From: Unio delphinus | Lineage: Eukaryota > Mollusca > Bivalvia > Unionida > Unionidae | Direction: 5' to 3' | Assembly (NCBI GenBank): GCA_029339505.1 | Contig: JAQISU010000057.1 | Coordinates: 4,002,001-4,066,000 of the forward strand | DNA: 64,000 bases | In this document: positions 12,654 through 22,978 of the stretch, piece by piece | How the letters are laid out: every line of letters starts with the position of its first letter | Numbering within the stretch: the stretch's first letter is position 1 | Program-made: the position numbers and the translations under genes | Notes under the pieces: model-generated | Told to the model about the DNA's origin: nothing | Databases searched by the model: none | The model's input: only the letters and a program-made list of their open reading frames with translations

Positions 12654-12829
12654 ATTATAATCAAAATAAGTATTTAAATAAAAGAAATCATATATCACGA
12701 ACCAGTGCAAATGGTTGATGATAGGAACTACACTCCCTTGTAATAAATCGTGTAGAAACGAATTATGTGAATATCATTCACAAAGTGTTCGTCGAGGAAG
12801 CTTAGGTCTGAAACTGTGTATAATATTCG
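12654..12829. promoter_or_regulatory. Divergent upstream region of the viral element
   Basis: This short AT-rich gap separates the leftward polymerase start (12653) from the rightward small genes. TATATT/TATAAT-like stretches lie within 30 bases of both sides. Its promoter role is inferred from position only. Confidence 0.4.
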
Positions 12830-13002
12830 GTATTGGAGTATGAGGTAAAACACAATTGTGTCTCCGTTGTGGTGGTAATAGATATAGAGTGTTTCAACGG
12901 TATTATCATAAGAGAGAAATAGCAGTCAAGGACTGCGTCAATGATAAAGTCATAATAACTCCAGAGGATTATATTACTAGATTCCTAACAAATAATAATT
13001 AA
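12830..13002 (+). pseudogene. Small zinc-ribbon-like viral gene remnant
   Basis: One frame from about 12850 to the TAA at 13000 begins around a Cys pair, CLRCGGNRYRVFQRYYHK, and ends ITPEDYITRFLTNNN. A TGA lies just upstream in the same frame and the sense continues in another frame, so the N-terminus is broken. The C-x2-C pair suggests a small metal-binding protein, but no second pair was seen. Function unknown. It is the first of the rightward genes that diverge from the polymerase. Confidence 0.45.
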
Positions 13003-13042
13003 AACAAATAATGATTTAAACAAATAAATATATTATATATAA

Positions 13043-13371
13043 ATGAGCGAAGAATTTCAACGCATCCTACGATCAATAACTACGAAGCATCACGTAATGG
13101 TGTAAACAGAAACTCTTGGTTGGAAAAGCCAGTGGGGAAGGTCAGTAATCAAGGTTATTTAATGTTTTCTGCTCGGAAATAAAATTATCTCTGGCATCGA
13201 ATTATTTTTGAATGTTTCAACGGATTGATCGAGGATGGTCATTTACTTTATCACATTAATGGTATAGAAACTGATAAAATTATATGTAACCTTCAAGCTA
13301 TCACTCAAAGTGAGAATGCCGAACGCGTTATTACTGGTACTTTAAAAACAGTGGGAAAGAGAAATCCATAA
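13043..13371 (+). pseudogene. HNH homing-type endonuclease, frameshifted
   Basis: The N-terminal part has NNYEASRNGVNRNSW followed by GYLMFSARK, the usual NUMOD4-like 'YE-x-S-x-x-G-x-[IV]-[RK]-[NS]' beginning of phage and giant-virus HNH proteins. After a stop at about 13180 another frame gives HRIIFECFNG and HINGIETDKIICNLQ, ending at the TAA at 13369. That is the HNH_3 core, with the conserved H-x-N-G and N-L-x motifs; the first catalytic His, expected as HH or DH, reads YH. Such enzymes nick DNA and either spread themselves or act in viral replication or packaging. The exact start is uncertain because the ATG at 13043 is not in the frame of the NUMOD-like segment. Confidence 0.72.
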
Positions 13372-13404
13372 CGGAGACCGATCAAGGATTAATATTTCAA
13401 TAAA

Positions 13405-13506
13405 TGAATGCAGCCGGTAAATATTTCACTATTAACCCACGCGGGCTAAAGTATGTTGCAGATAAAATAACCAAATCTGCCTTTTCGAAACAACACGAAC
13501 AGTAAA
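13405..13506 (+). pseudogene. Short viral open frame, unknown
   Basis: The ATG at 13405 opens a 33-codon frame (MNAAGKYFTINPRGLKY...) that ends with TAA at 13504. The preceding sense sequence in the same frame looks coding up to a TAA just before the ATG, so it may be the tail of a longer gene. No motif is recognised. Confidence 0.35.
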
Positions 13507-13969
13507 AATGACCACTATTTATTCTACATATTGCCTATTATCTCATGTTTTTGTAAGGGAAATAAATCTATAATGCTATAAGGAAATAATCACATACTAT
13601 GTTTGACTCTGTCCCTAAATCAATTTTCTTGATTATGTCAGAGTCAAGGAAATAAATATTTACAGAAACAATATCCTTTTTTATGTTGCATCTGCCAGGT
13701 ATCTTGCTTTATTTAGATTATGTCAGTAATAATATTGAGCAAAAGAGAGAGTACGAATCAAAAACCTTATCTATTGATTTCCTGGTAATAGTCAATATAT
13801 ATAGCAATAGCCACCTTATCATATGGTAATGTTTTCCGTCCTAGCTGTTCTGTGTGTCTCGTCATTCACCAAACCACATCATGTTGAGCATGTTGGAATG
13901 TTGTTTGACAGGTCAGGAGGGGCTCACAGCTGAGTTTGTGTTTCGTGCTGCTCCCTTAAATTAAGATAT
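13507..13969. other. Non-coding stretch inside the viral element
   Basis: No gene was recognised. A 9-base perfect inverted repeat (13603-13611 with 13639-13647, TTGACTCTG/CAGAGTCAA) forms a possible hairpin flanked by AAGGAAATAA repeats. Confidence 0.45.
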
Positions 13970-14335
13970 ATTTATTATACACTGAACTATGAAAATATAA
14001 CTAATATCATTTCTGCTATTATATATTTGAAAAATCAAGGAATAAAATTATCAAATAAAATAGCTTGAGATAAAATTCTATCTGACTTTGACTATCTACA
14101 AAAAATTACGCTCGATAATAGGTTTGCGCTACCGTCTCAATATAGATTCATTAAGGAAACACAACAGGCCGTTAACGCATCATTAGCGAATAATAGTGAA
14201 ATAAATACATTAGTGCCTCTGTTTACCGCAGCAGAAAAAATAAGAGCGGAATTATCAAAGGAATATGAAACAAAGAAATATATTAATAGACGCGTAAGAC
14301 TACTAAAAAAGATTAAAGAAACTATTTCGTTTTGA
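13970..14335 (+). pseudogene. Unknown viral protein, one in-frame stop
   Basis: A single frame of about 120 codons runs to the TGA at 14333 and is interrupted once, by a TGA at 14066 where the context suggests a former Trp. It is highly charged and helical (LPSQYRFIKETQQAVNASL, then YETKKYINRRVRLLKKI) with a basic C-terminus. No family recognised. It is the last of the rightward genes and ends about 40 bases before the repeat array. Confidence 0.5.
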
Positions 14336-14372
14336 GTAACGAAACAACGAAAGTAGGTCCGCATAAACATTG

Positions 14373-14976
14373 TATTTATAATATATTCTGTGCACGATGA
14401 CAAATTTGCTAATTCTAAGAGGGTAATTGATAGTAAAAATCTTGCGCAGCGACTGATTTCGTAGCTTTGATGGGGTAATTGCTAGTAAAAATAATGAAAA
14501 CCGACCGATTTTGTAACTTTGATATCATACAAAATGATTGATTTCACAGTAGTATTTAATAATAATTTATTATGCGATTGAAATATTTTATTTATAATAT
14601 ATTCTGTGCAAGATGACATTTTCGCCCATTATGACAGGGTAATTGCTAGTAAAAATCTTGCACAGCGAGTGATTTCGTGACTTTGATAAGATATTTACTA
14701 GTAAAAGTCATACAAATTGACTGATTTCACAGTAACATATAATAAGAATTTTTTTATGCGATTTAAATATTGTTTTGTATAATTATTCAATGCACGATTA
14801 CATATTTGCTCATTCTGATAAAATAATTGCTAGTAAAAATCACGAAAATCGTTAGATGTCGTAACTTTGATAGGCTATTTAATACTAAAAATGATACAAA
14901 TTGATCGATTTCACAATAATATATAATAATTTATGACGTGACTGAAATATTTTATTGATAAGATATTTTCTGTGCA
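14373..14976. repeat. Diverged higher-order tandem repeat between convergent viral gene blocks
   Basis: A unit ending in ATATTCTGTGCA recurs with ends at about 14394, 14610, 14794 and 14976, so the periods are about 216, 184 and 182 bases. Each unit contains smaller repeats of about 51 bases built around GGTAATTGCTAGTAAAAAT and ACTGATTTCGTAACTTTGAT. The array is AT-rich and non-coding. It sits exactly between the end of the rightward genes and the end of the leftward virion genes. Confidence 0.85.
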
Positions 14977-15003
14977 CCTTGATTCATCAGTGTGGACTAA
15001 TTT

Positions 15004-16388
15004 TTATGATTTCACATAGAGACTTGTTTGTAAAATATCCTTATCCAAGTCAATCAAATTACCGGATTGGTCAGTGAGTTTAAATTTTATTCTCATTAAT
15101 ACATTATTATGACACCGCATATAGACGAGAGTCATTGGTTCATGAACAATGAAAAATCCAAGTGGAACCAGTGGTGTAAACGAATATAAAATATATCCTT
15201 GCTGGGCCTGGTTTCATTTTTCGAGATTTATTTAATAACTTCCGTCAATAGCATCACACACTAGATTTACTGCGATCACCCAGGATATTTTGACATTTCT
15301 AAATGCTATATGTAGCTAGCTCACTTCCGTATGGGTCGTTATTATACTTGATGGTGCCCTTAGAGGGTATTTGTTTCCATGCAGAGAGTATCAAAGAAAA
15401 GTTGTTATTAATAAGATCGCTGAGTGATTTCTTTAGTTGTTCGGTTGCAAGTTCAGGTATTACAACTGTCTGTAATTGTTCTTCGGTTATTTTACAACGA
15501 TTAAAAAATATCTTATCTGAATAGAATATATTCTTTTCCTTATACGTGCGAGCATCTGTACAATGTATTACTCGATCCCGAATTTGTAGATTAATATACT
15601 CGATATCGTCTATTATTTGATTCAGATGCTGAATTGTTTCGATAATTTGTTGTTTTAAGTCATTAGAATAATCCTTTGTAAAACTAACAAGTAAATTTCC
15701 AATCTCCCAAATGCGTGAGTGAGTTAGGGAGTTATTCTTTATCTAATATTAGTAATATACACTTCGTTTACAATAAGTTTAGAATCAGGCCCAGTAGTAT
15801 GATCCAAAACAAATTATTAAGACGCGTGGGTATTTTTTCGCCATCAAGAACAATGAATAATTCCCTTTCCCAAATCGATTACTTGTACTCTGGTTGTGTT
15901 ATAATTTTTTTTCACATTTGTGGTAAAATCATTTAAGATTGGTTCTCGCGGTACTTGATATTTAGTTGGTGGAATATAAGGCCATCCTAGTACAGTTCTG
16001 ATCGAACTCTGGTAGATATCTACAACATAACCAAGTGAGTTTATTTAGATCCCGGCTGATAATGTCAGTTCGTGAACCGTTATAGCAATTTTTTATTCTT
16101 TTTCTGTAATATGTTTTATTCTACGCTGGAGTTCATTATTGATCTGTTCGATTTGATAAATTTACCGGACGGTACTGAAACAAAATATTCCAATCAGGAG
16201 TTCCATCTGGTTTATTTTTATTTGCAAACACTATACAATTATTTGGTTGCTGCCCACCAGATTATTTTGATCTTATATCTGGCCAACTATAATATGCTCG
16301 TAATTTTGCTAGTGCTATTTCCCTTACCGGGATTGCAGTTGGAAGGTTCACGCTGAATTCAGGGTTAGTTGAAGTTATTGAGATCATG
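15004..16388 (-). pseudogene. Virion structural protein remnant (capsid/penton-like)
   Basis: The ATG at 16388 starts a frame containing PEFSVNLPTAIPVREIALAK, similar to the N-terminal 'F-x-V-x-L-x-x-P-I ... ALA-x-I' strand pair common in Polinton-type virion proteins. Other frames give LGWPYIPPTKYQVPREPI near 15950 and a long open stretch at about 15730-15303 (IETIQHLNQIIDDIEYINLQ, then LATEQLKKSLSDLINN). The last frame ends MRIKFKLTDQSGNLIDLDKD near 15060, with the 'I-x-V-x-L-x-D-x-x-G-N-L-I-D-L' C-terminal signature of jelly-roll virion proteins in these elements, before the TAA at 15004-15006. Length is about 460 codons. Several frameshifts and stops are present. It could be a penton or a second capsid protein; the precise role is inferred. 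Confidence 0.55.
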
Positions 16389-16430
16389 GTTGTCGATGCC
16401 GTTTTTATTACTGTTATGTTTCTCTAACTT

Positions 16431-17790
16431 TTATGTTGATGTGTGGAAGATATTAGTCATGACCGAGAACTCGTTATCGGATATAACTGTATCGTGGAGA
16501 CTGGATGATATCAACGAAAATATCTCAGAATATGCATCCGTTGCGATATGTAATTTAATTTTATACTCGTGTAGTGTATTCTGACTGTATGTGGAAATTT
16601 GTTTTGCAATGATATTAAGAAACCCTGTAATTGTTCTTGTTGCTAAAACATAAACTGTGACAACTGCAGGTGTAATCATTGTTTCAGTTGATCACAATAT
16701 ACCCGTTCCAGCAATAACACATGAAGCCGAATACACGATTATGTCATCACGGGTAATACGCCTGAGGTATTTTGTTTAATACTTTTACTCTATACTCGTC
16801 AACGAGATTTTTTAGTTTAGTTTAAAACTCACGCACTTGATCGTATCGATATTGTTTCACGTTAATTATAATAATTATTTAAATCAATTACAAATTCTAC
16901 GTAGTATATGATTGTTGATGCTGTTAAATTACCATTGATGGGTTGTATTCTGAACTTCAGTGGTCCCCTTGCGTATAAACTCACTTAAGCTATTAACACC
17001 ATTTGATACATCTGATGACACATTAAATTGCAATGGTGAAATTAGAGTTAATATAGAGATAACCTGGACTTCTCCGGTAACATCAATAATATTATTTTCA
17101 GGTGTTCAGATGAATTCTCCATGTTGTACCGAATACACGGTATTTATATTTGTGTTGATGCGGTATTTTAATCTTATCAAATCGTGCAGCGGTAGCGGGA
17201 AAACCACCAACGATATTATCCTGTGTTTGTTTAATCAAATCAATAGTTGTTTTAATGTCAGATAGTTTTATTGGGATATTTGATGGATTTCCAAAGATAT
17301 TATCCACGGTTTCATCTGTTTGTTTTAAAAATTATTCCGGATATTTTCAAACGCATCTACATGAACATCATACTCATCTCGCAACGTTGATAGTTTATCG
17401 TCAGGGGTTTTATTTTCTTCTCGGAGCGCGTCTATATAGTTTTTTGTCAATGTCACTGTCCGATGTCGGATTACCAATTGTTATTTTATTCGAGCTCATG
17501 TTGAGCTCGCCCGTCCTTGTATCACCGGAATGTTTTACTCTATTATTGATATTATCTAACACAGATGGAAAAGGAACCTCTGGTTTAATCCTACCAGTAG
17601 AATCAAACACTGCTAGGAATTTTTCGGTTAAGTCTAACTATAATATCATTCAAGGAAACATTACTCGTTTTTAATTTTCCCTGTCTATCTTGAAATACTA
17701 ATGTTTCGTTTGGATCCACGTTTGCAATATTTGACATTTCAGATATTTCATCTTCGATAAAAAATTTACCTCATTTGCTGCCGATAGACA
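16431..17790 (-). pseudogene. Fibre-like virion protein with phage-tail-fibre collar motif, decayed
   Basis: The first frame contains VDPNETLVFQDRQGKLKTSN near 17700. The next (about 17640-17412) contains VKHSGDTRTGELNMSSNKIT, then IGNPTSDSDIDKK; a third gives KNYIDALREEN. Together these match the 'GDTMTG-x-L-x-M-x-x-N-K-I ... P-x-x-x-x-D-A-x-x-K-x-Y-V-D' segment that precedes trimeric needles in phage tail fibres and is also used by some eukaryotic DNA viruses. Distal parts are in other frames (IGNPSN-like DNIFGNPSNIPIKLSD, VTGEVQVISILTLI, then 16679-16431). The protein probably bound the host surface. At least four frameshifts break it. Confidence 0.65.
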
Positions 17791-17851
17791 GGTTTTTTTA
17801 AGCTCCTGAGAGATCTCCCGTAAATATCACCTATAATATTTTAAGATCTCT

Positions 17852-18769
17852 CTAAAAAACGATTACTTGTGTATTTGTGTACGGTTTAGTCAATGCTGAT
17901 ATAGCGTCAAGGACATCTATTGCTTCTTGGCCGCGAATTGGTGGTTCGGTTATTGTCTGTGTTGGTAGCGTTGAATACCAGATTCTCACTTTGCGAGGGA
18001 ATTTTAATCGGTGTATATAGTACATAAATTTCCTTAGTGGTGCTAACTCGTGAGAATCAAAATAACGACTCCACACGGATCAATCGCCTATGTAACCCAG
18101 TGAATTCAAGGTCCAGTGCTGTTATCGTGATTAATGACACCTGTTTCAGTATTGTTTGGGTGTTTTGGTAATTGATCTCGCATAAAAACACCTCTGAAGT
18201 GTTTTTATTCCTAATTTGTTAGCAGCATGAATTAAATCAAAATTTGACAGCGGTGTTATAAAATCATCTCTGGTAACCTCATGCCTTTTCCGTTGAACCA
18301 TGAATACGGAGTCTCTGATAATATTAGACCCAATCCTGTTACGGATTGTCTCTTTTTTATATCCTTTACCCGTTGCTTTCTTTAGTGCCATTCCTGCCTC
18401 TTTTCCAACTGCCCCTAACGCGGTAGCTTTCGCGACTGTGGTAGCCACGGCGGCTATCAACGCTGGTAACGCGGCGAGAAGAGGAAATATCCCACCTGAT
18501 TTAATAATATCTTTGACCGTAAATGGAGCAAAATTAAGTTCAACTCCAGTTTTCGTTTTTAGTGCCTTATTGAAATGGTTAAGTTTAGTTTTAGTCAGCG
18601 ACAACTCTTTTGGTGCACTGATAGTAATCTGATCTTGTTTTAATGTTAGTGTTGCTCCACGTGTACTTGCGTTTTTCGATTGTAATTTCTTCGCCTGAGC
18701 AATAGTCAGAGTGAAATTAACGTGATTGTATGACTTTTTTAATAATGAGATTGATCTAATTGTTTACAT
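17852..18769 (-). pseudogene. Core-like protein fused to adenain-type cysteine protease, decayed
   Basis: The N-terminal frame (probable ATG at 18769, with a stop at codon 2) has FTLTIAQAKKLQSKNAS, LTLKQDQITISA and LSLTKTKLNHFNKAL, the 'LTKTQ' repeat protein of Polinton/adintovirus elements. A hydrophobic Ala-rich stretch (FPLLAALPALIAAVATTVA) follows. The same frame runs into TPLSNFDLIHAANKLGIK, the linker that begins the protease. The protease itself is in shifted frames: MRDQLPKHPNN, NHDNSTGP, then IHWVT with the catalytic His, and RYFDS. Near its end, RGQEAIDVLDAI occupies the place of the usual CGH-x-C-L-x-V-L, so the catalytic Cys is Arg. Proteases of this family cleave capsid precursors during virion maturation. 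The last frame ends at 17852. Confidence 0.75.
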
Positions 18770-18784
18770 GTCTTTTTAAAACAT

Positions 18785-19620
18785 TTACATATTTTCAACT
18801 GGTGCATCAACGACTCTCATTTTTCCATCTCCATCGAGTGACATGGATTTGTCACTGGTGAAATCGAGATGTTGAAGTGGAAAGTAATAAATCTAAAAGC
18901 TTCCCGTATGAACACACAAGGACATTAGCATATTCCTCTAGCTATCTAGTCTCACACTAAACAACAATCTATCATCAGACAAGCCATTACCTTCTTTGGT
19001 CACGCATTCAATAGAATCGCGCAGGAAAAGCTTCCATCGTTATCTAACATATTGTTACGTGTTGCAAATCCCAAGCTGTAGTTAGGATTAGCATTAATAA
19101 TCATATTTTCGACATCAACATGAGCAGTAACAGCATTATTTGTGGTCGCCTTATAATATACTGATTTTGATCAGCGCTGTCAGGAATATGCTTAGCAAAC
19201 ATCATTGATGGACAAAACAAACTTGTATAATCATCGGAATATCGCGCCAAGCCATCTATTGTTGTGGCAACATCAACATCATACTCACTAGATTTAATTT
19301 CTCTTCCATCAATCATATATCTAGCTTTACTAAACAGCGTCATAATACCATTGTTGACAAAACCAACTCGGTCATTTGCTTTATATTGTATTGGAGTATT
19401 ATGATCGTCTACAGCAGTTGTTACAAGTTGACCTTCTACTTCGATAAAAGCTTTAGTGGGTAAGAAATATTTGCTTGTATCTTGAACTTCAAGTTCGATT
19501 CTAGATCGGGAATCGGGTTGTATCGCGTTATAGGAATAAAATTGATAAACGTGTACGGAATCATTTTTTAAGAACCAGTGCGTCTATATCAAATGCTGTG
19601 TCGGGTGAAGATTTGAACAT
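18785..19620 (-). pseudogene. Capsid-like protein of the viral element, frameshifted
   Basis: The ATG at 19618-19620 begins MFKSSPDTAFDIDALVLK and the frame stops at 19561. The next frame (about 19567-19101) contains YFLPTKAFIEVEGQLVT, FVNNGIMTLFSKARYMIDG and EYDVDVATTIDGLARYSDDY. These resemble the N-terminal jelly-roll segment of capsid proteins in invertebrate endogenous DNA viruses ('V-x-N-N-G-I-x-x-L-F-x-x-[AI]-R-Y-x-x-[DN]-G'). A third frame (about 19170-19030) and further pieces lead to DGDGKMRVVDAPVENM and the stop at 18785. The total of about 278 codons is short for a double-jelly-roll major capsid protein, so part of the gene may be deleted. It lies between the pX-like and protease genes, as expected for a virion cluster. 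Confidence 0.55.
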
Positions 19621-19637
19621 TTTATTTTATTTTTTTG

Positions 19638-20102
19638 CTATCTAAATCGCGATCTCGTTGACTTTTTCAAACCACTTTCCGCTATCAGATTTGCAGTCAT
19701 ATTTCTCTGCGCATCAAATCCTTGATTTATAAGCGCTGCTTGTTTTTTATCCGCCGCTTCGTTTATTCTCTTACTTACATTCGTAGGCATAATTTCCGTA
19801 GACGCCAGTTTCACCTGTGGTGGTGGTTTTCGTCGTCGAATCAAAGTGGTTAGTCTTTCCTTAGCTGCAGAAAACGCTTTACTGGCAACATCACCAACAG
19901 CACTAATAGCTTTATCACGAATAACTACAATAGTTTTCATCGATAGTTGTTTTGCGCTTAGTGCTATTTTTGAAGCTATTCTGGCAAATATCCCTTGAAT
20001 AATATTACCAGGACCATATCCATAATATATTTTATAAACGGGCAACCGTGAATTTACTACGTAAGTCAAAGTTGGCTTATAGTGGTTGTAGTGTATGATC
20101 AT
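19638..20102 (-). pseudogene. pX-like basic virion core protein
   Basis: This is an intact-looking 154-codon frame from the ATG at 20102. It has the N-terminal Gly-rich patch YYGYGPGNIIQGIFARIASK, an amphipathic Ala/Lys helix (ASKAFSAAKERLTTLIRRRK) and a Lys/Arg-rich tail ending SGLKKSTRSRFR. This layout matches the adenovirus pX/pVI-like core proteins of Polinton/adintovirus elements, which bind DNA or the inner capsid. It is the only gene in the element without a visible break, which can happen by chance in a short gene. It is 18 bases upstream of the capsid-like gene on the same strand. Confidence 0.6.
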
Positions 20103-20141
20103 CCTATTTAATTATTATTTATCTAATCGTATGACTTATTG

Positions 20142-21096
20142 TCACCTGGACAACCAATCACGGCGATAACCATCAAAGAATTCATCGATAAATCCTCGAT
20201 ATACACTGATATCCATGATACCACTTTGAAATCATTGTCTACATATATCAGCGGCTTCATTAATTATTTCCGGTAAGTTATTTACAGCTTGTTTACCACC
20301 TATGAGGATTTCTAATCGGGCTATGTCGGAGAGAATATTAGTAGGACAGGCAACAAGACCACTACCTCCGCTTGGAGTTCCCTTACCAGTTGCTCTTTCT
20401 TCATCCTATTTGTTAAATAGTTTTAAGGGTGATCTTTCTATCTTTGCTTTTTTCAATTCTGAGGACAATTGTTGTTGCGGTGAGAAAAAGACTGAGGTTG
20501 AGATGGAAAGGGAGATGGTGGTTGTTGAAGGTGGTTGCATTCTTTTCTTATTTGTTCAACAAGCGCATCAAACTTATAATCATTCCGACTGACTTGTTCT
20601 TTATCGTAATATATACGATATACCCATTTAATAAAATTATCATCACTTACATTTTCATAACCCGATTTTAACATTTTAGATTTATCATACACACCACTTA
20701 GTATTTTTGCAGGTAAATCAAATTCTTTAATATTTTTAATATCCTCAATAACTTATCAAAACTTTTCAATCAGATCAATATTCACCCGGCGTATTTTAGG
20801 TTTGGTGATTTCTACACCCGGTTTGGATGGTAAAACAAGGCTGTTGTCGAGCCGCAGCTTTTTGTTTTAATACTGGAAGGATATCTTTTTTTCGTTCCTC
20901 CTCATCCGTAATATCTCCCAATATAGCTCTTTCAGTAGTTATTGCAATTTTTTAGTAGCTGTAGTAACAGGTCTAAATAACGGCTCTATACCCTGTATTG
21001 TAATATTTGTCTGACAGAATCTCTCACGGTTATACATTTTTTTAATAGCGACTAGTCGCACTCGAGTTAATCTAGTTGTTAACGATTCTCCTACCA
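20142..21096 (-). pseudogene. Unknown helical virion-cluster protein, frameshifted
   Basis: The probable ATG is at 21096 (MVGESLTTRLTRVRLVAIK). Successive frames give TTERAILGDITDEEERKKDI near 20930, VEITKPKIRRVNIDLIEKF near 20800, SDDNFIKWVYRIYY near 20640, a Pro/Gln-rich stretch, and DIARLEILIGGKQAVNNLPE near 20310. The last frame ends SVYRGFIDEFFDGYRRDW before the TGA at 20142. The C-terminal 'LE-x-L-x-G-x-x-x-A-x-N' helical segment occurs in unclassified proteins of similar endogenous viruses, as far as I recall. It may be a scaffold or internal virion protein. An upstream ATG at 21223 extends the frame with no family support. Confidence 0.45.
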
Positions 21097-21223
21097 TTAT
21101 TGTTATAATTTGGAGTATGTACATATGACAGCATCCTGTTTTTAAGCGATTCTCAGAATTATTTGTGTGAGTATTTGGTCTTCGGTACCATGGAAATATT
21201 ACGTGCCCGAAATAGTTAGCCAA

Positions 21224-21847
21224 TTAGTAGAAGCAAACATCACAGACCCGAGTGTTAGTAAATTTGAACAATGCTGGGGTCGTTAGTAGTAAATTTAGGT
21301 ACAAGCCGAATGACTGTCCCTGAATAGTCCATATTAAAATTCAGCGGTGTTAAAAGTGTTGTGGTTGAAATGGCAGTATTTATGGTTTAAAATCAGTAAA
21401 TTATATAATGGAATCAATAAGTTGGAACTTGGTAGGTACCGTTTATGTGTCATTAGTGGAAAATGGGCTTATGTATATGAGCGTAAAACGCCGGAAATTC
21501 TGTGGATTGACTGGCCTAGGGTCGCGCAGTTAAATATTTCCCAGTTAGTAAGGGAATACTAGTGTAATTTCTATGGCATGACGGGCTGGCCGTACGAAAA
21601 TCGGATGATAATGAAGAAAAACCATGCACAGGTGGGGTTAATGGACTTTTGGGCAAGTTGTCTCATCTGGGTCGCCAATTGATTAGATCAAAGGTTGTTA
21701 AATATAGCAGACACGTCTGTCTTTCCATTTTACAACTCAAGTTGTATGGAAGTCTTTGGAAATGTAGGAAAAACTTATGACTTCCAGGGTTTTGATACCG
21801 CTTGGTCAAGTGGATACCCCTGCGCGTATAAAAATATGATTTAATTC
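21224..21847. other. Stretch right of the viral element
   Basis: No gene recognised. A 71-codon rightward frame at 21347-21562 (ISKLYNGINKLELGRYRLCV...) has coding-like composition but no known motif. The right end of the element should lie in this area; no inverted repeat to the left side was seen. Confidence 0.4.
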
Positions 21848-22081
21848 GTAGCAGCAGAGAGGGTGTGACAATGAATGGGCGTCAAAAAAGAAATGATCAA
21901 GCACGTACTATTTTTTAAAAACATGAAAAAATATTAAAAGAATTAACTAACCCGTTAGAGATTCTCGGTTAGTTAGAAGCTTTGGTTTAGTGTTTTCGAC
22001 TTTTTTTCCATTTTCAAAAAGGCCATGGCTTGTCAAATAGACGACTCTAAAAGTTGTAGGGTACACCCTCTCTGCTGCTAC
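21848..22081. mobile_element. MITE with 19-bp perfect terminal inverted repeats
   Basis: The sequence GTAGCAGCAGAGAGGGTGT at 21848-21866 is the exact reverse complement of 22063-22081. If the element proper starts at GCAGCAG, it is flanked by TA on both sides, as expected for a Tc1/mariner-type non-autonomous element. The 234-base interior has no open frame. A related single end occurs near 2098. Confidence 0.8.
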
Positions 22082-22899
22082 TTTGTTGGAATCACATAAT
22101 GAATGACTATATTTTTGTCAGCGTTATTCTGTGGAGAAGCACGAAAAAATTAGTTGTGTGTAGAAACACATCAACTATACCATTTATAATATGTCAGCAC
22201 AAATTATAAGATGTTTCAAGAATATTTCTGATTTATTGGGCAAGAATACCAATTTAATTCACGCAGAGTTGATAATTAGTTTGCATACAAGTGATGTTCA
22301 AACAGCTGTTATGAAATACAACCTGGTATCTTACGAATACACAACAAGATACTTAACCACCTATGTGCAGGTCTAATGATGCAGTAAATTAACCATGAGA
22401 AAACAAATATTAAAATGTTCTTTGTAATAATATAATCAAACAGCTAGGTTTAAATCTTTGCTTAATCGTGCTAGCAGACTCCACAAACTGGAAACATTGC
22501 GATGTTTAGTAACTAAAAATATGGTTTGAACACTATAATGCTTACACGTGAATACGGTAAACTGCATGCAGCAAGGTAGAACTTATCACAACATTATTTT
22601 CTCGTTCTAGAACTGGAATCTAAAACAAGAGAATTGCTTTATCATCACGTTTTGGCTTGCTAAAAATAATTAAAAATTAACAGCACACGCATGCCACGTG
22701 TGTGATTCTATGGAATAGCAGACAACTAGTCATCATTGAATGAATGATCAATTTCAATACGTATCTGCGTTGCGGAATAGTTTAAGGTCAGAGTTTATAC
22801 AAAATTAATCAGTACACAGCGGATCGAAAATCGTTTCATTTTAATTTGTTTGTTTCTTTGTTATCTTTTGCATCTTTTCACTTGTGTCTTGTTCTAGTG

Positions 22900-22902
<3 letters not shown>
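22082..22902. other. Non-coding stretch
   Basis: Nothing recognisable on either strand. Confidence 0.5.

Positions 22903-22974
<72 letters not shown>
22903..22974. repeat. (TA)n microsatellite
   Basis: About 72 bases of pure TA. Confidence 0.97.
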
Positions 22975-22978
<4 letters not shown>

